Positions 55,171-64,000 are shown, counted from the stretch's first letter. The stretch is 64,000 bases of DNA from Synergistaceae bacterium (GCA_017448795.1 JAFSKV010000066.1:1-64000), one strand, 5' to 3'. The notes: generated by a model not told the origin, from the letters alone. Translations and numbers: made by a program.

Positions 55171-56836
55171 ATACTTTGCGGACTTTGGCGGTGAAAAGCT
55201 CCTTCCAGCAGTGAGACACAACAAGCACCGCAAGAGTCATCAATGCCAGAGCGATTATCAGCTGTAGCCCGTCAACCATGAACACGAACGCACCAGCACT
55301 CAGCTTCAGCACAATGTTGTACACGCTTATCACAAGTGCACTCATCGTAACCACAAACATGAACGTCATAGGTACATACAGCATCCATCCCTTACGCCCG
55401 GTTACTCTCAGGAACACCGCAAGAGCCGTCAGCACAAGCGCGCTCAAAAGCTGGTTCGCCGCCCCGAAAAGAGGCCATATGCTCGCATACCCAGCAAGGC
55501 ACAGCGCATAAGCCAGCAACAGCGTGATGATAGTCGCAACATAAGTGTTGGTTACGAGCTTCACCAGCAACCCGGCTTCCTCGCCTTCTGACGGTGCAAA
55601 AAGTTCCTGCCACGACATGCGCCCGATTCTGGTTACCGCGTCAATCGTCGTCATTGCCAGAGCTGAGACGCACATCATGATGACACAGGATGACACGTTC
55701 GCAGGAAGCCCGAACATCGTGAAGAACCCGCCTATTGCTGTCCCGAAAATCTGGAACGGAGTCCCCGACGGAAGCCCGCCCCCCTGAGACGCAGAGCAGG
55801 CAATCACCAGTGAGACAACGCCGAGCAGAGTCTCAACCAGCATTGCCCCGTAACCTACCGTGAGCATGTCGCGCTCGTTCGAGATTGATTTTGACGATGT
55901 CCCGGATGACACGAGGCTGTGGAATCCTGAGACCGCTCCGCAGGCTATTGTGATGAACAGTATCGGGAACAAGGGCTGATTCTTGACCGTCCAGCCTGAG
56001 AACATGGGCATCTGAATTTCCGGGTTCGCCACAATGATTCCTATTGCTCCGCCGAATATCATTCCAAGAAGAAGGAACACGCTCAAATAGTCGCGGGGGT
56101 GCTTAAGTAACCACATGGGCAAGACTGACGCAATGAAGCAGTACACGAACACAACGTACCTCCAAAACGGGCCGTCATGGTACATGGGATTCGCGATTCC
56201 TGCCCACAGCATGGCCGCGACAAGGACAACTCCGACAACAAATTTCGTCATCTCTCCCGTCCTCATGAAGCGCATGAATACCCCGAAGACCATTGCCGCG
56301 AAAATGTATATCATCGAGATTGATGCCGCTGAAGCTCCGGGTACATTCTGGCCGCCGTCTTTCGTGAAACCGTTGAACGTCCCGGCGAGAATGTCAGCAA
56401 ACGCCGCGATTACCAGCAGGGTGAACAGCCAGCAGAACATGAGGAACAGCTTGCGCCCGGTCTTGCCTATGTAACGCTCAATGATGAGTCCCATAGACTT
56501 GCCTTCATTCTTGACTGAAGCATACAGTGCCGTGAAGTCTTGGACTGCCCCGAAGAATACCCCGCCGACTAACAGCCACAAAAACGCCGGAAGCCATCCG
56601 AACATTGCCGCGATGATTGGTCCTGTTACCGGGCCTGCTCCTGTTATGCTGTTGAACTGGTGGGAAAACACAGTGAAGCGTGAAGCGGGTACGTAGTCTT
56701 GTCCGTCCTCGAAGCGGTAAGCGGGGGTTTTTGCTGACGGGTCAATTCCCCAAGTCTTCACGAGCCAGCGGCCATAAAGCAGATATGCCAGCACAAGCAC
56801 AACTACAGCTATGCCGACAAGCGTTAAACCGTTCAT
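55169..56836 (-). CDS. cstA: Carbon starvation protein CstA-type transporter
   Basis: A 555-residue membrane protein with about 15 helices. CstA family blocks: YGRWLVKTWGIDPSAKTPA, DGQDYVPASRFTVFSHQFNS, ITGAGPVTGPIIAAMFGWLP, and CGAVSGFHSLVSSGTSSK. Members take up pyruvate or peptides under starvation. The stop codon lies in a 14-bp tandem repeat. Single gene with no visible terminator. Substrate not fixed. Confidence 0.94.
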   Translation of the reverse strand: MNGLTLVGIAVVVLVLAYLLYGRWLVKTWGIDPSAKTPAYRFEDGQDYVPASRFTVFSHQFNSITGAGPVTGPIIAAMFGWLPAFLWLLVGGVFFGAVQDFTALYASVKNEGKSMGLIIERYIGKTGRKLFLMFCWLFTLLVIAAFADILAGTFNGFTKDGGQNVPGASAASISMIYIFAAMVFGVFMRFMRTGEMTKFVVGVVLVAAMLWAGIANPMYHDGPFWRYVVFVYCFIASVLPMWLLKHPRDYLSVFLLLGMIFGGAIGIIVANPEIQMPMFSGWTVKNQPLFPILFITIACGAVSGFHSLVSSGTSSKSISNERDMLTVGYGAMLVETLLGVVSLVIACSASQGGGLPSGTPFQIFGTAIGGFFTMFGLPANVSSCVIMMCVSALAMTTIDAVTRIGRMSWQELFAPSEGEEAGLLVKLVTNTYVATIITLLLAYALCLAGYASIWPLFGAANQLLSALVLTALAVFLRVTGRKGWMLYVPMTFMFVVTMSALVISVYNIVLKLSAGAFVFMVDGLQLIIALALMTLAVLVVSHCWKELFTAKVRKV

Positions 56837-56919
56837 GAGATTGTGATTCCTTCTTTCGTTTGGGTGAAATATCGCCGGAATATAGCACCGTCAAAATTTT
56901 CTGTCAATCAATCAGCCGT

Positions 56920-57261
56920 CTACAGTCCCGCAACCTCATCAACCTTAGCCGCTATTCTCTCAATCGTCAGCTTGTCCCCTCCGAGCCTCGCGACTTCCTC
57001 CCCGTCCCGGAAGAATATGAATGTCGGCTGCATCATCACAGGGGGATGAACCATCATCGCGACTCTTCTGTTTCTTGATGTGTCGACCGAGCAGAACTTG
57101 ACCCTTCCAGCGTACTTGGGATTGTCCGCCAGCTCGTGATACTTCGGCATGAGCGCAAGGCAAGGCCCGCACTTAGGCCCCCAGAAATCCAGCACTGAAG
57201 GATGGGGGCTGTTCCTGATTTCCGCCTCGAAATTCTCCTTAGTTATCTCCGTTACTGCCAT
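56920..57261 (-). CDS. trxA: Thioredoxin
   Basis: A 113-residue thioredoxin with the active site WGPKCGPC (the Lys after Pro is unusual; WCGPC is typical, here shifted to GPKCGPC) and the cis-Pro region MMQPTFIFFRDGEEV. Divergent from trxB, its reductase, sharing the control region. A minus-strand extended -10 (TGGGATAAT, 57296-57304) is a candidate promoter. Confidence 0.9.
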   Translation of the reverse strand: MAVTEITKENFEAEIRNSPHPSVLDFWGPKCGPCLALMPKYHELADNPKYAGRVKFCSVDTSRNRRVAMMVHPPVMMQPTFIFFRDGEEVARLGGDKLTIERIAAKVDEVAGL

Positions 57262-57393
57262 GTTATTCGCCTCGTTTGCTTTGTGGGATGAGCATATTAT
57301 CCCATATGAGCCGCCCTATAAGTCAACACAAACAATCCCGCGTGTAGTATCATTACGGCATTCCACACAGACACACACAAAGGAGGCTACATC

Positions 57394-58323
57394 ATGGAGA
57401 AACACGAGCTGGTGATAATCGGAGCCGGCCCGGCGGGAATGTCCGCGGCTGTTTACGGGAAGAGGGCAGGGCTTGATGTTCTTGTTCTTGAGCGGGGAAT
57501 TGCAGGAGGACAGATCAACAACACTGACGAGGTCGAGAATTACCCGGCAGTTCTTCGCGCGTCAGGGCAGGAGCTGGGCGAAATGTTCAAGTCCCACGCG
57601 ATGAAGTTCGGGACTGAGATTAGGCGGGTTGACGACAGCAGGGTAGAAATCCGGGACGGCCGCAAAATCGTCATCACAAAGAAGGGCAAAGAGTCCGCCG
57701 AAATAGAGGCTGATGCTGTGATTGTTGCTACCGGGGCGCACTTCAAGCGTCTTGGCTGTGAGGGCGAGGCAGAACACATCGGGCAGGGAGTGAGCTTCTG
57801 CGCTACATGCGACGGCGCGTTCTTCGAGGGCTACGACATAGCGGTAGTCGGGGGCGGGAACACGGCGGTTGAGGAGGCCTGTTACCTGACGAAGTTCGCC
57901 ACGAAAGTCTACATCATACACAGGCGCAATGAGTTCCGTGCGGACAGGTCAGCGGTGGCAAAAGCCCTAGCCAACCCGAAAATTGTCCCGGTCTACGATA
58001 CTGTGGTCGACAAAATCGAGGGTGCTGGCATGGTCGAGAACCTGGTGATCCGCAACGTGAAGACGGGCGAGACTGGCAATCTTGACGTGGCTGGAGTGTT
58101 CATGTTCGTGGGGCAGGAGCCGGAGTCAGAGTGCGTGAAGGGAGTCGTCGACATGGAGAAGGGCGGCTGGATAATCACGGATGAGAGGATGAGGACTTCC
58201 GTTGAGGGCATCTTTGCGGCGGGGGATGTGAGGAGCAAGTTCCTGCGTCAGGTGATAACGGCGGCCTCTGACGGTGCGGTTGCGGCCATGTCAGCGAGCG
58301 CGTACATCAACAGCAAGGAGTAA
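57394..58323 (+). CDS. trxB: Thioredoxin reductase
   Basis: A 309-residue flavoprotein. FAD loop IIGAGPAGMSAAVYGKRAG, redox-active SFCATCDGAFF, NAD(P) loop VVGGGNTAVEEACYL, HRRNEFRAD and the C-terminal GIFAAGDVRSKFLRQVITAASDG. The HRRNEFRA motif is the usual NADPH contact. The ATG follows aaaggagg. Supplies electrons to the adjacent thioredoxin. Confidence 0.95.
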   Translation: MEKHELVIIGAGPAGMSAAVYGKRAGLDVLVLERGIAGGQINNTDEVENYPAVLRASGQELGEMFKSHAMKFGTEIRRVDDSRVEIRDGRKIVITKKGKESAEIEADAVIVATGAHFKRLGCEGEAEHIGQGVSFCATCDGAFFEGYDIAVVGGGNTAVEEACYLTKFATKVYIIHRRNEFRADRSAVAKALANPKIVPVYDTVVDKIEGAGMVENLVIRNVKTGETGNLDVAGVFMFVGQEPESECVKGVVDMEKGGWIITDERMRTSVEGIFAAGDVRSKFLRQVITAASDGAVAAMSASAYINSKE

Positions 58324-58405
58324 CGCTCAGGGACGAGTCAGGAATTGGGGGAGACTGTGAGGAATCCGGCCTCCCTTTCTGCCGTATGAAGGAGGATAAC
58401 TGTAT

Positions 58406-59280
58406 ATGTGGCAAGCTATCAGCGGAGCAAGCAATGAGATTGTCGGCGGTATTGTTGTTGCGGGGCTGTTGGGGCTGTTTGGGCTGGTGTACAGACGGTA
58501 CAAGGCACTCAAGGAGGAATTTGCGCGGACGGAACAAGAGATTGAACGCATGAAGGAGGAAGCAGGCCAGCTTAGTGCGGCGAAAGAGGAGCATGAACGT
58601 CTGAGGGCGGAGCTTCATCGCAAGGACGAAGAATTGAGGCACAAGGACGAGGAATTGAGGCAGGTGAAGGCGAAATCGCAAGAAGACTCTCTGCGTATCA
58701 AGAAGCTGTGGGAACAGGTGAGTGATGCGGAGGTTCAACTTGAGACAATGCAGGCAGAGTTACGGCGCAAGGACGAGGTACTGAGGCAGTCTGAGGCGAA
58801 ATCTCAGGAGGCTTCACGGCGTATTGAGGCGTTGCAGGGTCAGCTTGAGACAGCGCAGACGGAGTTACAGCGCAAGGACGAGGCACTAGAGCGGGCAGAA
58901 GCGAAATCTCAGGAGGCTTCACGGCGTATTGAGGCACTACAGCAGGAGCTTGAACGGGAAAAAGCCAAGAAGAGACTTCCTCCGATGAGTGATGCGGATT
59001 TCCTGAAACTCTGCGAGTCAGGTGATGCCCGGCAAGTTGACGAGGCAATAAAGCACGGCGCGAACGTCAATGCTAAGGATAATAGAGGCGTTACGGCTTT
59101 AATGTTGGCAGCTAATAACCGTTGGCAGCTAATAACCGCCATACAGTAGTCACGGAACTACTCCTGATACACGGTGCTAGTGTCAACACTAAGGATACTT
59201 ACGGTTGGACGGCTTTAGACTACGTAAGAAACGGTAAACCAGAAATTGCCAATCTCCTCCGTTCATACGGCGCAAAATAA
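58406..59280 (+). pseudogene. Membrane-anchored coiled-coil ankyrin protein split by a 17-bp duplication
   Basis: Membrane helix at residues 14-30, a long coiled coil (about 35-195) with repeated AKSQEASRRIEAL blocks, then an ankyrin domain (MSDADFLKLCESGDARQVDE, HGANVNAKDNRGVTALMLAA). At 59105-59138 the 17 bases coding for LAANN are duplicated in tandem, so the frame stops at 59149. Removing one copy restores a perfect ankyrin end, NRHTVVTELLLIHGASVNTK and onward to RSYGAK, stopping at 59280 (about 285 residues). The present product is 247 residues. Recent lesion or a switch. Confidence 0.85.
59105..59138 (+). repeat. Perfect 17-bp tandem duplication
   Basis: TTGGCAGCTAATAACCG at 59105-59121 and again at 59122-59138, identical. 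It shifts the ankyrin reading frame by -1 (+17). Confidence 0.97.
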
Positions 59281-59335
59281 CCCCTCCCGGTCAGACTCAT
59301 GGCCGGGGGAATCTCATATCATGTTCCTTGCCCGC

Positions 59336-59791
59336 CTACTTGTCGGACTCCGCTGGCCTGTTCTCCCTCACTGCCGATTCACCCCTGTCCTCCATGTTGA
59401 AGAACACGAACTTGAACCTGCACAGATCCTCGTCCTTCTCGTTCACTATGTCCGCGTCAATGTAGAATATCCGTCTTCCCGCTTTCCTGACTTTGGCCGT
59501 GCATATCAGCTTCTGCGCGTTACGTGAGCCTCTCAGGTAGTCCACATGCCCGTTGACCGTAACACCGTAGCCCCCCGCGCTGATGAACGCAACCCCCGCC
59601 GTGTCATCCGCCATCGTGAAGAGAACTCCCCCGTAAGGTATACCGTAAGGGTTGAAGTGGTACTCCTGAAGCTCAAGCTCGCTCACCGCCACTCCGTCCT
59701 CGACCTTCACGAACTGGAAGCCCGTCTTGTACTCGACATCATTCCGAAGCGTCTCTAATGCCTCGCGGTTAATCTTTGTTTCTCCCGACAT
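59336..59791 (-). CDS. PaaI-type hotdog thioesterase
   Basis: A 151-residue single hotdog domain: HFNPYGIPYGGVLFTMADDTAGVAF (helix and active-site loop; Asp present), then VDYLRGSRNAQKLICTAKVRKAG. Likely hydrolyses a small acyl-CoA in the cytoplasm. ATG 59791 follows gggag; longer readings run into a minus-strand TATAAT (59914-59919) that is probably its own promoter. Substrate unknown. Confidence 0.86.
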   Translation of the reverse strand: MSGETKINREALETLRNDVEYKTGFQFVKVEDGVAVSELELQEYHFNPYGIPYGGVLFTMADDTAGVAFISAGGYGVTVNGHVDYLRGSRNAQKLICTAKVRKAGRRIFYIDADIVNEKDEDLCRFKFVFFNMEDRGESAVRENRPAESDK

Positions 59792-59928
59792 TGTGATAAC
59801 ATTCTCCCTTGCTGTGAATTGTGTGATGAGTGCGCTGCTGTTGCTGTGAACACGGTCAGCCGACAAATTTTTTGTGGGACTTGGGACACTTGCCGCTCCG
59901 TTTTCCAGCAAGAATTATACAGCCCTTG

Positions 59929-59957
59929 TTGACAAAATAATATTTTCCCTGTACAAT
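59929..59957 (+). promoter_or_regulatory. Strong promoter of gdhA
   Basis: TTGACA (59929-59934), 17 bases, TACAAT (59952-59957). Start near 59964. The best consensus promoter in the window, fitting a highly expressed catabolic enzyme. Confidence 0.82.
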
Positions 59958-60008
59958 TCCCGCCCATAAGAAAATTGCAAATATACAGAATATTTTGAAG
60001 GTGTTACG

Positions 60009-61301
60009 ATGGTAGACGAGAACGGAAGAAGAATAGGCAACAACCTCATCCTCAACACAGCACTGCGCGACTTCTACGCGGCGGCTGACGCAATGCACCT
60101 CAGCGAGGGCCTCATCCAGATACTGAGCTACCCTGAGAGAAGGGTCGACGTGTCAGTCCCGGTTACTCTCGACGACGGAAGCGTCAAAGTCTTCCAGGGC
60201 TTCAGGGTTCAGCACTCGACAGCGTTAGGGCCGTCAAAGGGCGGCATCCGTTACGCGATGGACGTAAGCGGGCAGGAGTGCGAGGGACTCGCAATGCTCA
60301 TGACGTGGAAATGCTCACTGGCCGGGATTCCTTACGGCGGAGGCAAAGGCGGAATCTGCTGCGACCCGACCCACATGTCCCGCAACGAGAAAGAGAGAAT
60401 GTCCCGCACGTTCGGCGCAAGAATCGCACCCATCATCGGCAGGTGGTCAGACGTTCCCGCTCCCGACATGTACACGGGCGGCCAGGAAATGGTCTGGATC
60501 ATGGATACTATCTGCAAGATGCTCGGACACTTTGAGCCTGCAATGCTCACAGGTAAGCCCATCGACTACTGGGGGGCTCCCGGAAGGACTGAGGCGACAG
60601 GGCGCGGACTCGCTCAGTGCGTTTTCGAACTGCTGAGGATTAAGGGGCTTGACCCGTCAAAGATGAGGGCGGCGGTTCAGGGCTTCGGCAACGTCGGAAG
60701 CTACGCGGCGAAAATCATGAACGAGGCCGGAATCAAGATAGTTGCCATCAGCGACACAACAGGCGCGTACTACAACCCCAACGGAATCAACATCACGAGG
60801 GCGTTCGAGTACATGAACACGAATCCTGGCGCAAGAGGACGCAAGCTGACAGGGTTTGAGAAGGAAGGCTGCGAGAAATTGCCGGGTGATGACATCATAG
60901 GGCTTGACTGCGATATATTCTGCCCGTGTGCGGCTCAGGGAGTACTCAACCAGGACTCAGCCGGGAAGCTCAAGGCCAAGTACGTTTTCGAGGGCGCGAA
61001 CTCACCGACTACACCAGAGGGCGAAGTCATCCTCAATGACAAGGGCGTAATCGTTGTGCCGGACTTCCTCGCGAACGCAGGCGGCGTTGTGGGGTCATAT
61101 TTCGAGTGGGCGCAGAACCTTCAGGGCTTCACGTGGACGGAAGATGAGTACAACCAGAGGCTCGTCAAGCTCATGAAGGATAACTTCTGCAAGGTGTGGG
61201 ACTTCGCGGAGGCAAAGAAGGTAACAATGAGACGCTCGGCGTACATGGCCGCCATCAAGAGGGTAGCCGACATCGTGGAGCTTCGCGGGGTTTACCTGTA
61301 G
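60009..61301 (+). CDS. gdhA: Glutamate dehydrogenase
   Basis: A 430-residue Glu/Leu/Phe/Val-dehydrogenase interconverting glutamate and 2-oxoglutarate plus ammonia. Motifs: FRVQHSTALGPSKGGIRY, catalytic Lys in GIPYGGGKGGI, the Asp of VPAPDMYTG, and the NAD loop AVQGFGNVGSYAA. Length fits the hexameric class. It has a consensus promoter and a strong terminator, as expected for an amino-acid fermenter. Coenzyme choice is not certain. Confidence 0.96.
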   Translation: MVDENGRRIGNNLILNTALRDFYAAADAMHLSEGLIQILSYPERRVDVSVPVTLDDGSVKVFQGFRVQHSTALGPSKGGIRYAMDVSGQECEGLAMLMTWKCSLAGIPYGGGKGGICCDPTHMSRNEKERMSRTFGARIAPIIGRWSDVPAPDMYTGGQEMVWIMDTICKMLGHFEPAMLTGKPIDYWGAPGRTEATGRGLAQCVFELLRIKGLDPSKMRAAVQGFGNVGSYAAKIMNEAGIKIVAISDTTGAYYNPNGINITRAFEYMNTNPGARGRKLTGFEKEGCEKLPGDDIIGLDCDIFCPCAAQGVLNQDSAGKLKAKYVFEGANSPTTPEGEVILNDKGVIVVPDFLANAGGVVGSYFEWAQNLQGFTWTEDEYNQRLVKLMKDNFCKVWDFAEAKKVTMRRSAYMAAIKRVADIVELRGVYL

Positions 61302-61381
61302 CAGACAGCGTTTGTGTTCGTTCTGTTACACCCTTCCGACTAACAGACATCGACACGAAAAGATATATATTCACACGCAAG

Positions 61382-61420
61382 AAGCCTTCCTGCCGCAACA
61401 ACAGGAGGGCTTTTCTTTTG
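61382..61420 (+). terminator. Terminator of gdhA
   Basis: Eleven-bp stem AAGCCTTCCTG (61382-61392) with CAGGAGGGCTT (61402-61412), one G-U pair, loop 9, then TTTTCTTTT. Confidence 0.88.
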
Positions 61421-62281
61421 TCAGCGCGTGATTTCCCCGTGAAAGAAGTAGTTGACCACAGCAGGAGGAGCGTCAAAGTCCCGGCTCATAGTGTCGTCAT
61501 TGCGGACATACGGCAGGCCTTCAGCATCACAGTAAGCCCGCATCGCCTCATCCAGCCCGTGCCAGTACGACATATCACCCTCAGCGTAAATTTCCCGGTA
61601 CAAGCCCTCAAGCTCCGGGCGGTTCTCACGAATCCACGACAATATTTCACCCTTGAAGCTCCCCCGCAAGTTCAGGTTCTCCAGCCACACAAGATTGCAG
61701 ATGCCCCTTACACGGTCAATTATCGCAGGTACGTCCGTTATTCCCGGGAATATCGGCGAGATGAAGCAGGTTGTACGGACTCCCGCCTCGTGGAACACCC
61801 TCATAGCCTCAAGCCGCCTCCCAATGCTCACAGCCGAGTCCATCTCAGCCCGGAAATCCTCATCCAGCGTGTTTATGCTCCATGAGACTCTTGCGCCAGG
61901 GAACGAGCGTATCAGGTCAATATCACGGATAGCTAGGTCTGACTTTGTGGCGATGCTCAGTCTCACGTTATGACCGCTCAATTCCTCAAGGAGTCTCCGC
62001 GTCCGGCAGTACTTCGCTTCAAGCGGCTGGTATGGGTCTGTTACTGACGACAGGAAAATTTCCCGACCCGCGTATTTCTCCGGATGCTTCAGGGGCGGCC
62101 ATGTCTTAACGTCAACAAAGCTGCCCCATTTCTCCGGGTGGTTCGTGAACCTCTTCATGAACGACGCGTAACAGTACTTGCAGGCGTGGGAGCATCCCAC
62201 ATACGGGTTGGCCGAGTAATCTGACACAGGCAGGTTCGACTTCGTGAGGATGGATTTCGCCGGGACTTCCCTCACTATCAC
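61421..62281 (-). CDS. SPL family radical SAM protein
   Basis: A 286-residue radical SAM enzyme with the cluster motif CSHACKYCYA (Cys-x3-Cys-x2-Cys), preceded by SANPYVGCSH and followed by DVKTWPP and VTDPYQPLE. This resembles spore photoproduct lyase-like proteins widespread in non-sporulating bacteria; the true substrate is generally unknown. It overlaps dapF by 4 bases (ATGA). Confidence 0.9.
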   Translation of the reverse strand: MIVREVPAKSILTKSNLPVSDYSANPYVGCSHACKYCYASFMKRFTNHPEKWGSFVDVKTWPPLKHPEKYAGREIFLSSVTDPYQPLEAKYCRTRRLLEELSGHNVRLSIATKSDLAIRDIDLIRSFPGARVSWSINTLDEDFRAEMDSAVSIGRRLEAMRVFHEAGVRTTCFISPIFPGITDVPAIIDRVRGICNLVWLENLNLRGSFKGEILSWIRENRPELEGLYREIYAEGDMSYWHGLDEAMRAYCDAEGLPYVRNDDTMSRDFDAPPAVVNYFFHGEITR

Positions 62282-63117
62282 TCGCTGTATTCCCCCGTGA
62301 AGACCTCGACAGCAGGCCCGGTCATCCAGCAGGTGTCATCACCGTCAACATGAATCACCAAGTCCCCCCCGCGAAGGTGAACGAGAACGTCAGCGTCCCT
62401 GTCCAGCTTCCCGGACACAACCCCCGCGAAAACGCTCGCAGTCGTCCCGGTTCCGCAGGCCATAGTCTCGCCTGATCCGCGCTCGTACACGCGCATGTTG
62501 ATTTCACGCCGCGATATTATGTCGACAAACTCGGAGTTTACACGCTTGGGGAAAAACTCGTGAGTCTCGAAGTACACCCCCTCAGCCGCGAATTTCGAGT
62601 CCGGCCATGAATGGATGTCCGCGATTATGGTGTTGTCCTCCGTGAAATATACAGCGTGGTCGTTGCCGACGTTGATGCCGATGTACTTCAAGGCCATTCC
62701 GTGAACCGTGATGTCGTCCGGGACTCTCGTTGTCGCCGTGCCTTTGCCCATGTTCACGCGGACTGATGAGACTTTGCCCGCCCCGTCAACCGTGAGATAC
62801 AGCGTCCTCATCCCCACGGGCGTATCAATCGTGAGCTCGCGCCTGTCAGGGGGGATTATGCCGTGCTCGTAGACGTATTTTGCCACGCAGCGGATGCCGT
62901 TCCCGCACATGGTGTCAGATGAGCCGTCGGAGTTGTAGAGCTGCATGAAAGCGTCGGCGTTGGGAGTCGGCAGAATGAGGATGAGGCCGTCCGCGCCGAT
63001 TCCCTTGTGGCGGTCTGAGATTCTGACTGAGAGATTCGCGGGGTCATTGACGGTTTCCTCGAAGCAGTTGACGTAGACGTAATCGTTCCCGCAGCCGTGC
63101 ATTTTGGTGAACTTCAT
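62278..63117 (-). CDS. dapF: Diaminopimelate epimerase
   Basis: A 279-residue cofactor-free epimerase making meso-diaminopimelate from the LL form for peptidoglycan and lysine. The two catalytic cysteines lie in DTMCGNGIRC and MACGTGTTAS; MHGCGNDYVYV and HKGIGADGLILI are at the N-terminus. The ATG follows ggagg. Indicates a meso-DAP cell wall. Confidence 0.96.
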   Translation of the reverse strand: MKFTKMHGCGNDYVYVNCFEETVNDPANLSVRISDRHKGIGADGLILILPTPNADAFMQLYNSDGSSDTMCGNGIRCVAKYVYEHGIIPPDRRELTIDTPVGMRTLYLTVDGAGKVSSVRVNMGKGTATTRVPDDITVHGMALKYIGINVGNDHAVYFTEDNTIIADIHSWPDSKFAAEGVYFETHEFFPKRVNSEFVDIISRREINMRVYERGSGETMACGTGTTASVFAGVVSGKLDRDADVLVHLRGGDLVIHVDGDDTCWMTGPAVEVFTGEYSE

Positions 63118-63266
63118 GAATGTAGCCTCCGTTTGTGTGATGAAGTGATTCTACACCTGGCGGAAATCACAGAGCCTCTCAGTCTTTGCGAGCCTCAGAA
63201 TTTCTCACGCAAAACTGCCTGTCATAATGTTACGTTTTTGCTGTCTGGCCATGCCTCAGTTGATTA

Positions 63267-63296
63267 TTGACAAAAAAAAGTGGTGCAAAATACATA
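63267..63296 (+). promoter_or_regulatory. Candidate promoter of surface-protein fragment
   Basis: TTGACA (63267-63272), 18 bases, TACATA (63291-63296); the -10 is weak. It makes upstream start codons unlikely. Confidence 0.45.
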
Positions 63297-63370
63297 GGGT
63301 AGTTCTGCGTGTGTTACCTAGTACAGCTTCAAAGGTTTTCACTATATTCCGAAAGGAGGTTGAAATTGAC

Positions 63371-64000
63371 TTGGGCAGCTCAACCGCGACAGCCACGTCA
63401 ACAATCACTGCTGCCCCCGCGCACGGAGGAAGAGTTACCCTCAGCCTTTCATCAGCACCAAGCTGGGCGACACTGAGCGGCTCAACAGTAACCTTTGCTC
63501 CCTCTGACGCAGGTCTCTACACAGCGACTGTTACGGCGACTGAAGAGTTCATGTCAGGAGATGTGGCCGGACACTCAACGCCCGCAACAGAGACTGCCGA
63601 GGCTATAATCACAGTTACAGTAACGAAGACAGTTCCTTCCAACCCGGGCGGCGGTTCAGAAGCGGCTCAGGAAGTAAAGAGAACTGTTCTCAAGAAGAAG
63701 CTCCTGCAGATCATCGACAGCCGGTATGCAACAATGCCCACAATCGATGAAATCAAGGCTGAAGTGTCACAGCAGGTACGCGATACGCTCAACGATGGCG
63801 CTGCTAAAAACGCGATCGCCAGCAAGATAGCCGGGCTTTTGGGTGTGTCAGCACTTGGAGACACCACAACCCATACCCTTGACCATAAAACTCCCATTCA
63901 GCAACAGAAAAATCAAGGTCAATTTCCTTTCCTCAAAGGGGATATCCTCTTCTTTGGCAGCGGCAGACGCTGAAGGCGGCAACCAGGCAGTGTTCCTCGA
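63371..64000 (+). pseudogene. Surface-protein fragment with Ig/cadherin-like domain, frameshifted, partial
   Basis: After an aggagg site (63354-63359) a TTG at 63371 or ATT at 63365 opens a Ser/Thr/Ala-rich beta domain like those of adhesins (RVTLSLSSAPSWATLSGSTV, then FAPSDAGLYTATVTATEE), followed by a helical stretch (DEIKAEVSQQVRDTLNDGAA). There is no signal peptide. The frame ends at 63973, but another frame from about 63865 reads TPQPIPLTIKLPFSNRK and continues open to the window edge, so a single-base lesion is likely. Probably a 5'-truncated, frameshifted gene continuing beyond 64000. Confidence 0.55.

Noticed and set aside
61421-62281. Spore photoproduct lyase as a sign of sporulation
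   Set aside because: SPL-like radical SAM proteins are common in non-sporulating bacteria and no sporulation genes are present.

Overview
The window looks like a chromosomal segment of an anaerobic, diderm, amino-acid and organic-acid fermenting bacterium. The best guess is Synergistota (Synergistaceae-like), from gene content only: many amino-acid and carboxylate transporters, TRAP and 2HCT carriers, NAD-malic enzyme, glutamate dehydrogenase, periplasmic flavoprotein reductase, and a murC-murB-ftsQ-ftsA-ftsZ-SPOR-folC block. No rRNA, CRISPR array, phage or integrase is visible. One tRNA (Gln, CTG) is present. Several promoters have an extended -10 (TGn + TATAAT-like), and many operons end in GC-rich hairpins with a CCCGG core.

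Layout. 1-2.0 kb: 5' end of a GT2 glycosyltransferase, a 3-hydroxyisobutyrate-dehydrogenase-family oxidoreductase and ddl. 2.1-7.9 kb: malate/carboxylate cluster (malic enzyme, 2HCT symporter, permuted binding protein, AEC carrier, coiled-coil membrane protein). 7.9-9.2 kb: methyltransferase and an orphan prepilin. 9.4-18.2 kb: a probable eight-gene minus-strand operon joining shikimate/quinate-type enzymes (divergent shikimate dehydrogenase, type I dehydroquinate dehydratase, sugar-isomerase-like TIM barrel, HMG-CoA-lyase-like enzyme), a complete TRAP transporter and an exported two-FMN/FAD reductase. This is the best candidate for an undescribed pathway, possibly uptake and respiration or catabolism of a cyclitol-type acid.

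18.3-23.7 kb: broken JAMM protein, ADP-ribosylglycohydrolase-VWA fusion, internally deleted LysE-type exporter, cysK-cysE preceded by a tiny leader peptide with three consecutive Cys codons, and a ToxN/AbiQ-like toxin without a repeat-array antitoxin. 23.7-28.4 kb: an amino-acid ABC transporter whose binding protein is circularly permuted (lobe 2 precedes lobe 1), a truncated paralogue, a PQQ-type beta-propeller and a small ankyrin protein. 28.4-37.8 kb: mgtE, folC, SPOR protein, ftsZ, ftsA, ftsQ-like, murB, murC. 38.0-45.5 kb: two-domain glycosyltransferase, serS, ribH, ribA, a DUF4160 pair, mtnA, ribE, ribD. The riboflavin genes look like a split operon whose RibB half is missing.

45.6-51 kb: exported FAD oxidoreductase, then the wreck of a beta-CASP/coiled-coil/Hsp70 operon carrying frameshifts and in-frame stops. 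51-55 kb: SSS symporter, tRNA-Gln, UDP-glucuronate decarboxylase-like enzyme, sugar-phosphate transferase, epimerase. 55-64 kb: cstA with a 14-bp tandem repeat at its stop codon, trxA/trxB, a coiled-coil ankyrin gene broken by a 17-bp tandem duplication, thioesterase, gdhA, SPL-type radical SAM protein, dapF, and a frameshifted surface-protein fragment at the edge.

All function calls are from reading the sequence; none was checked against a database.
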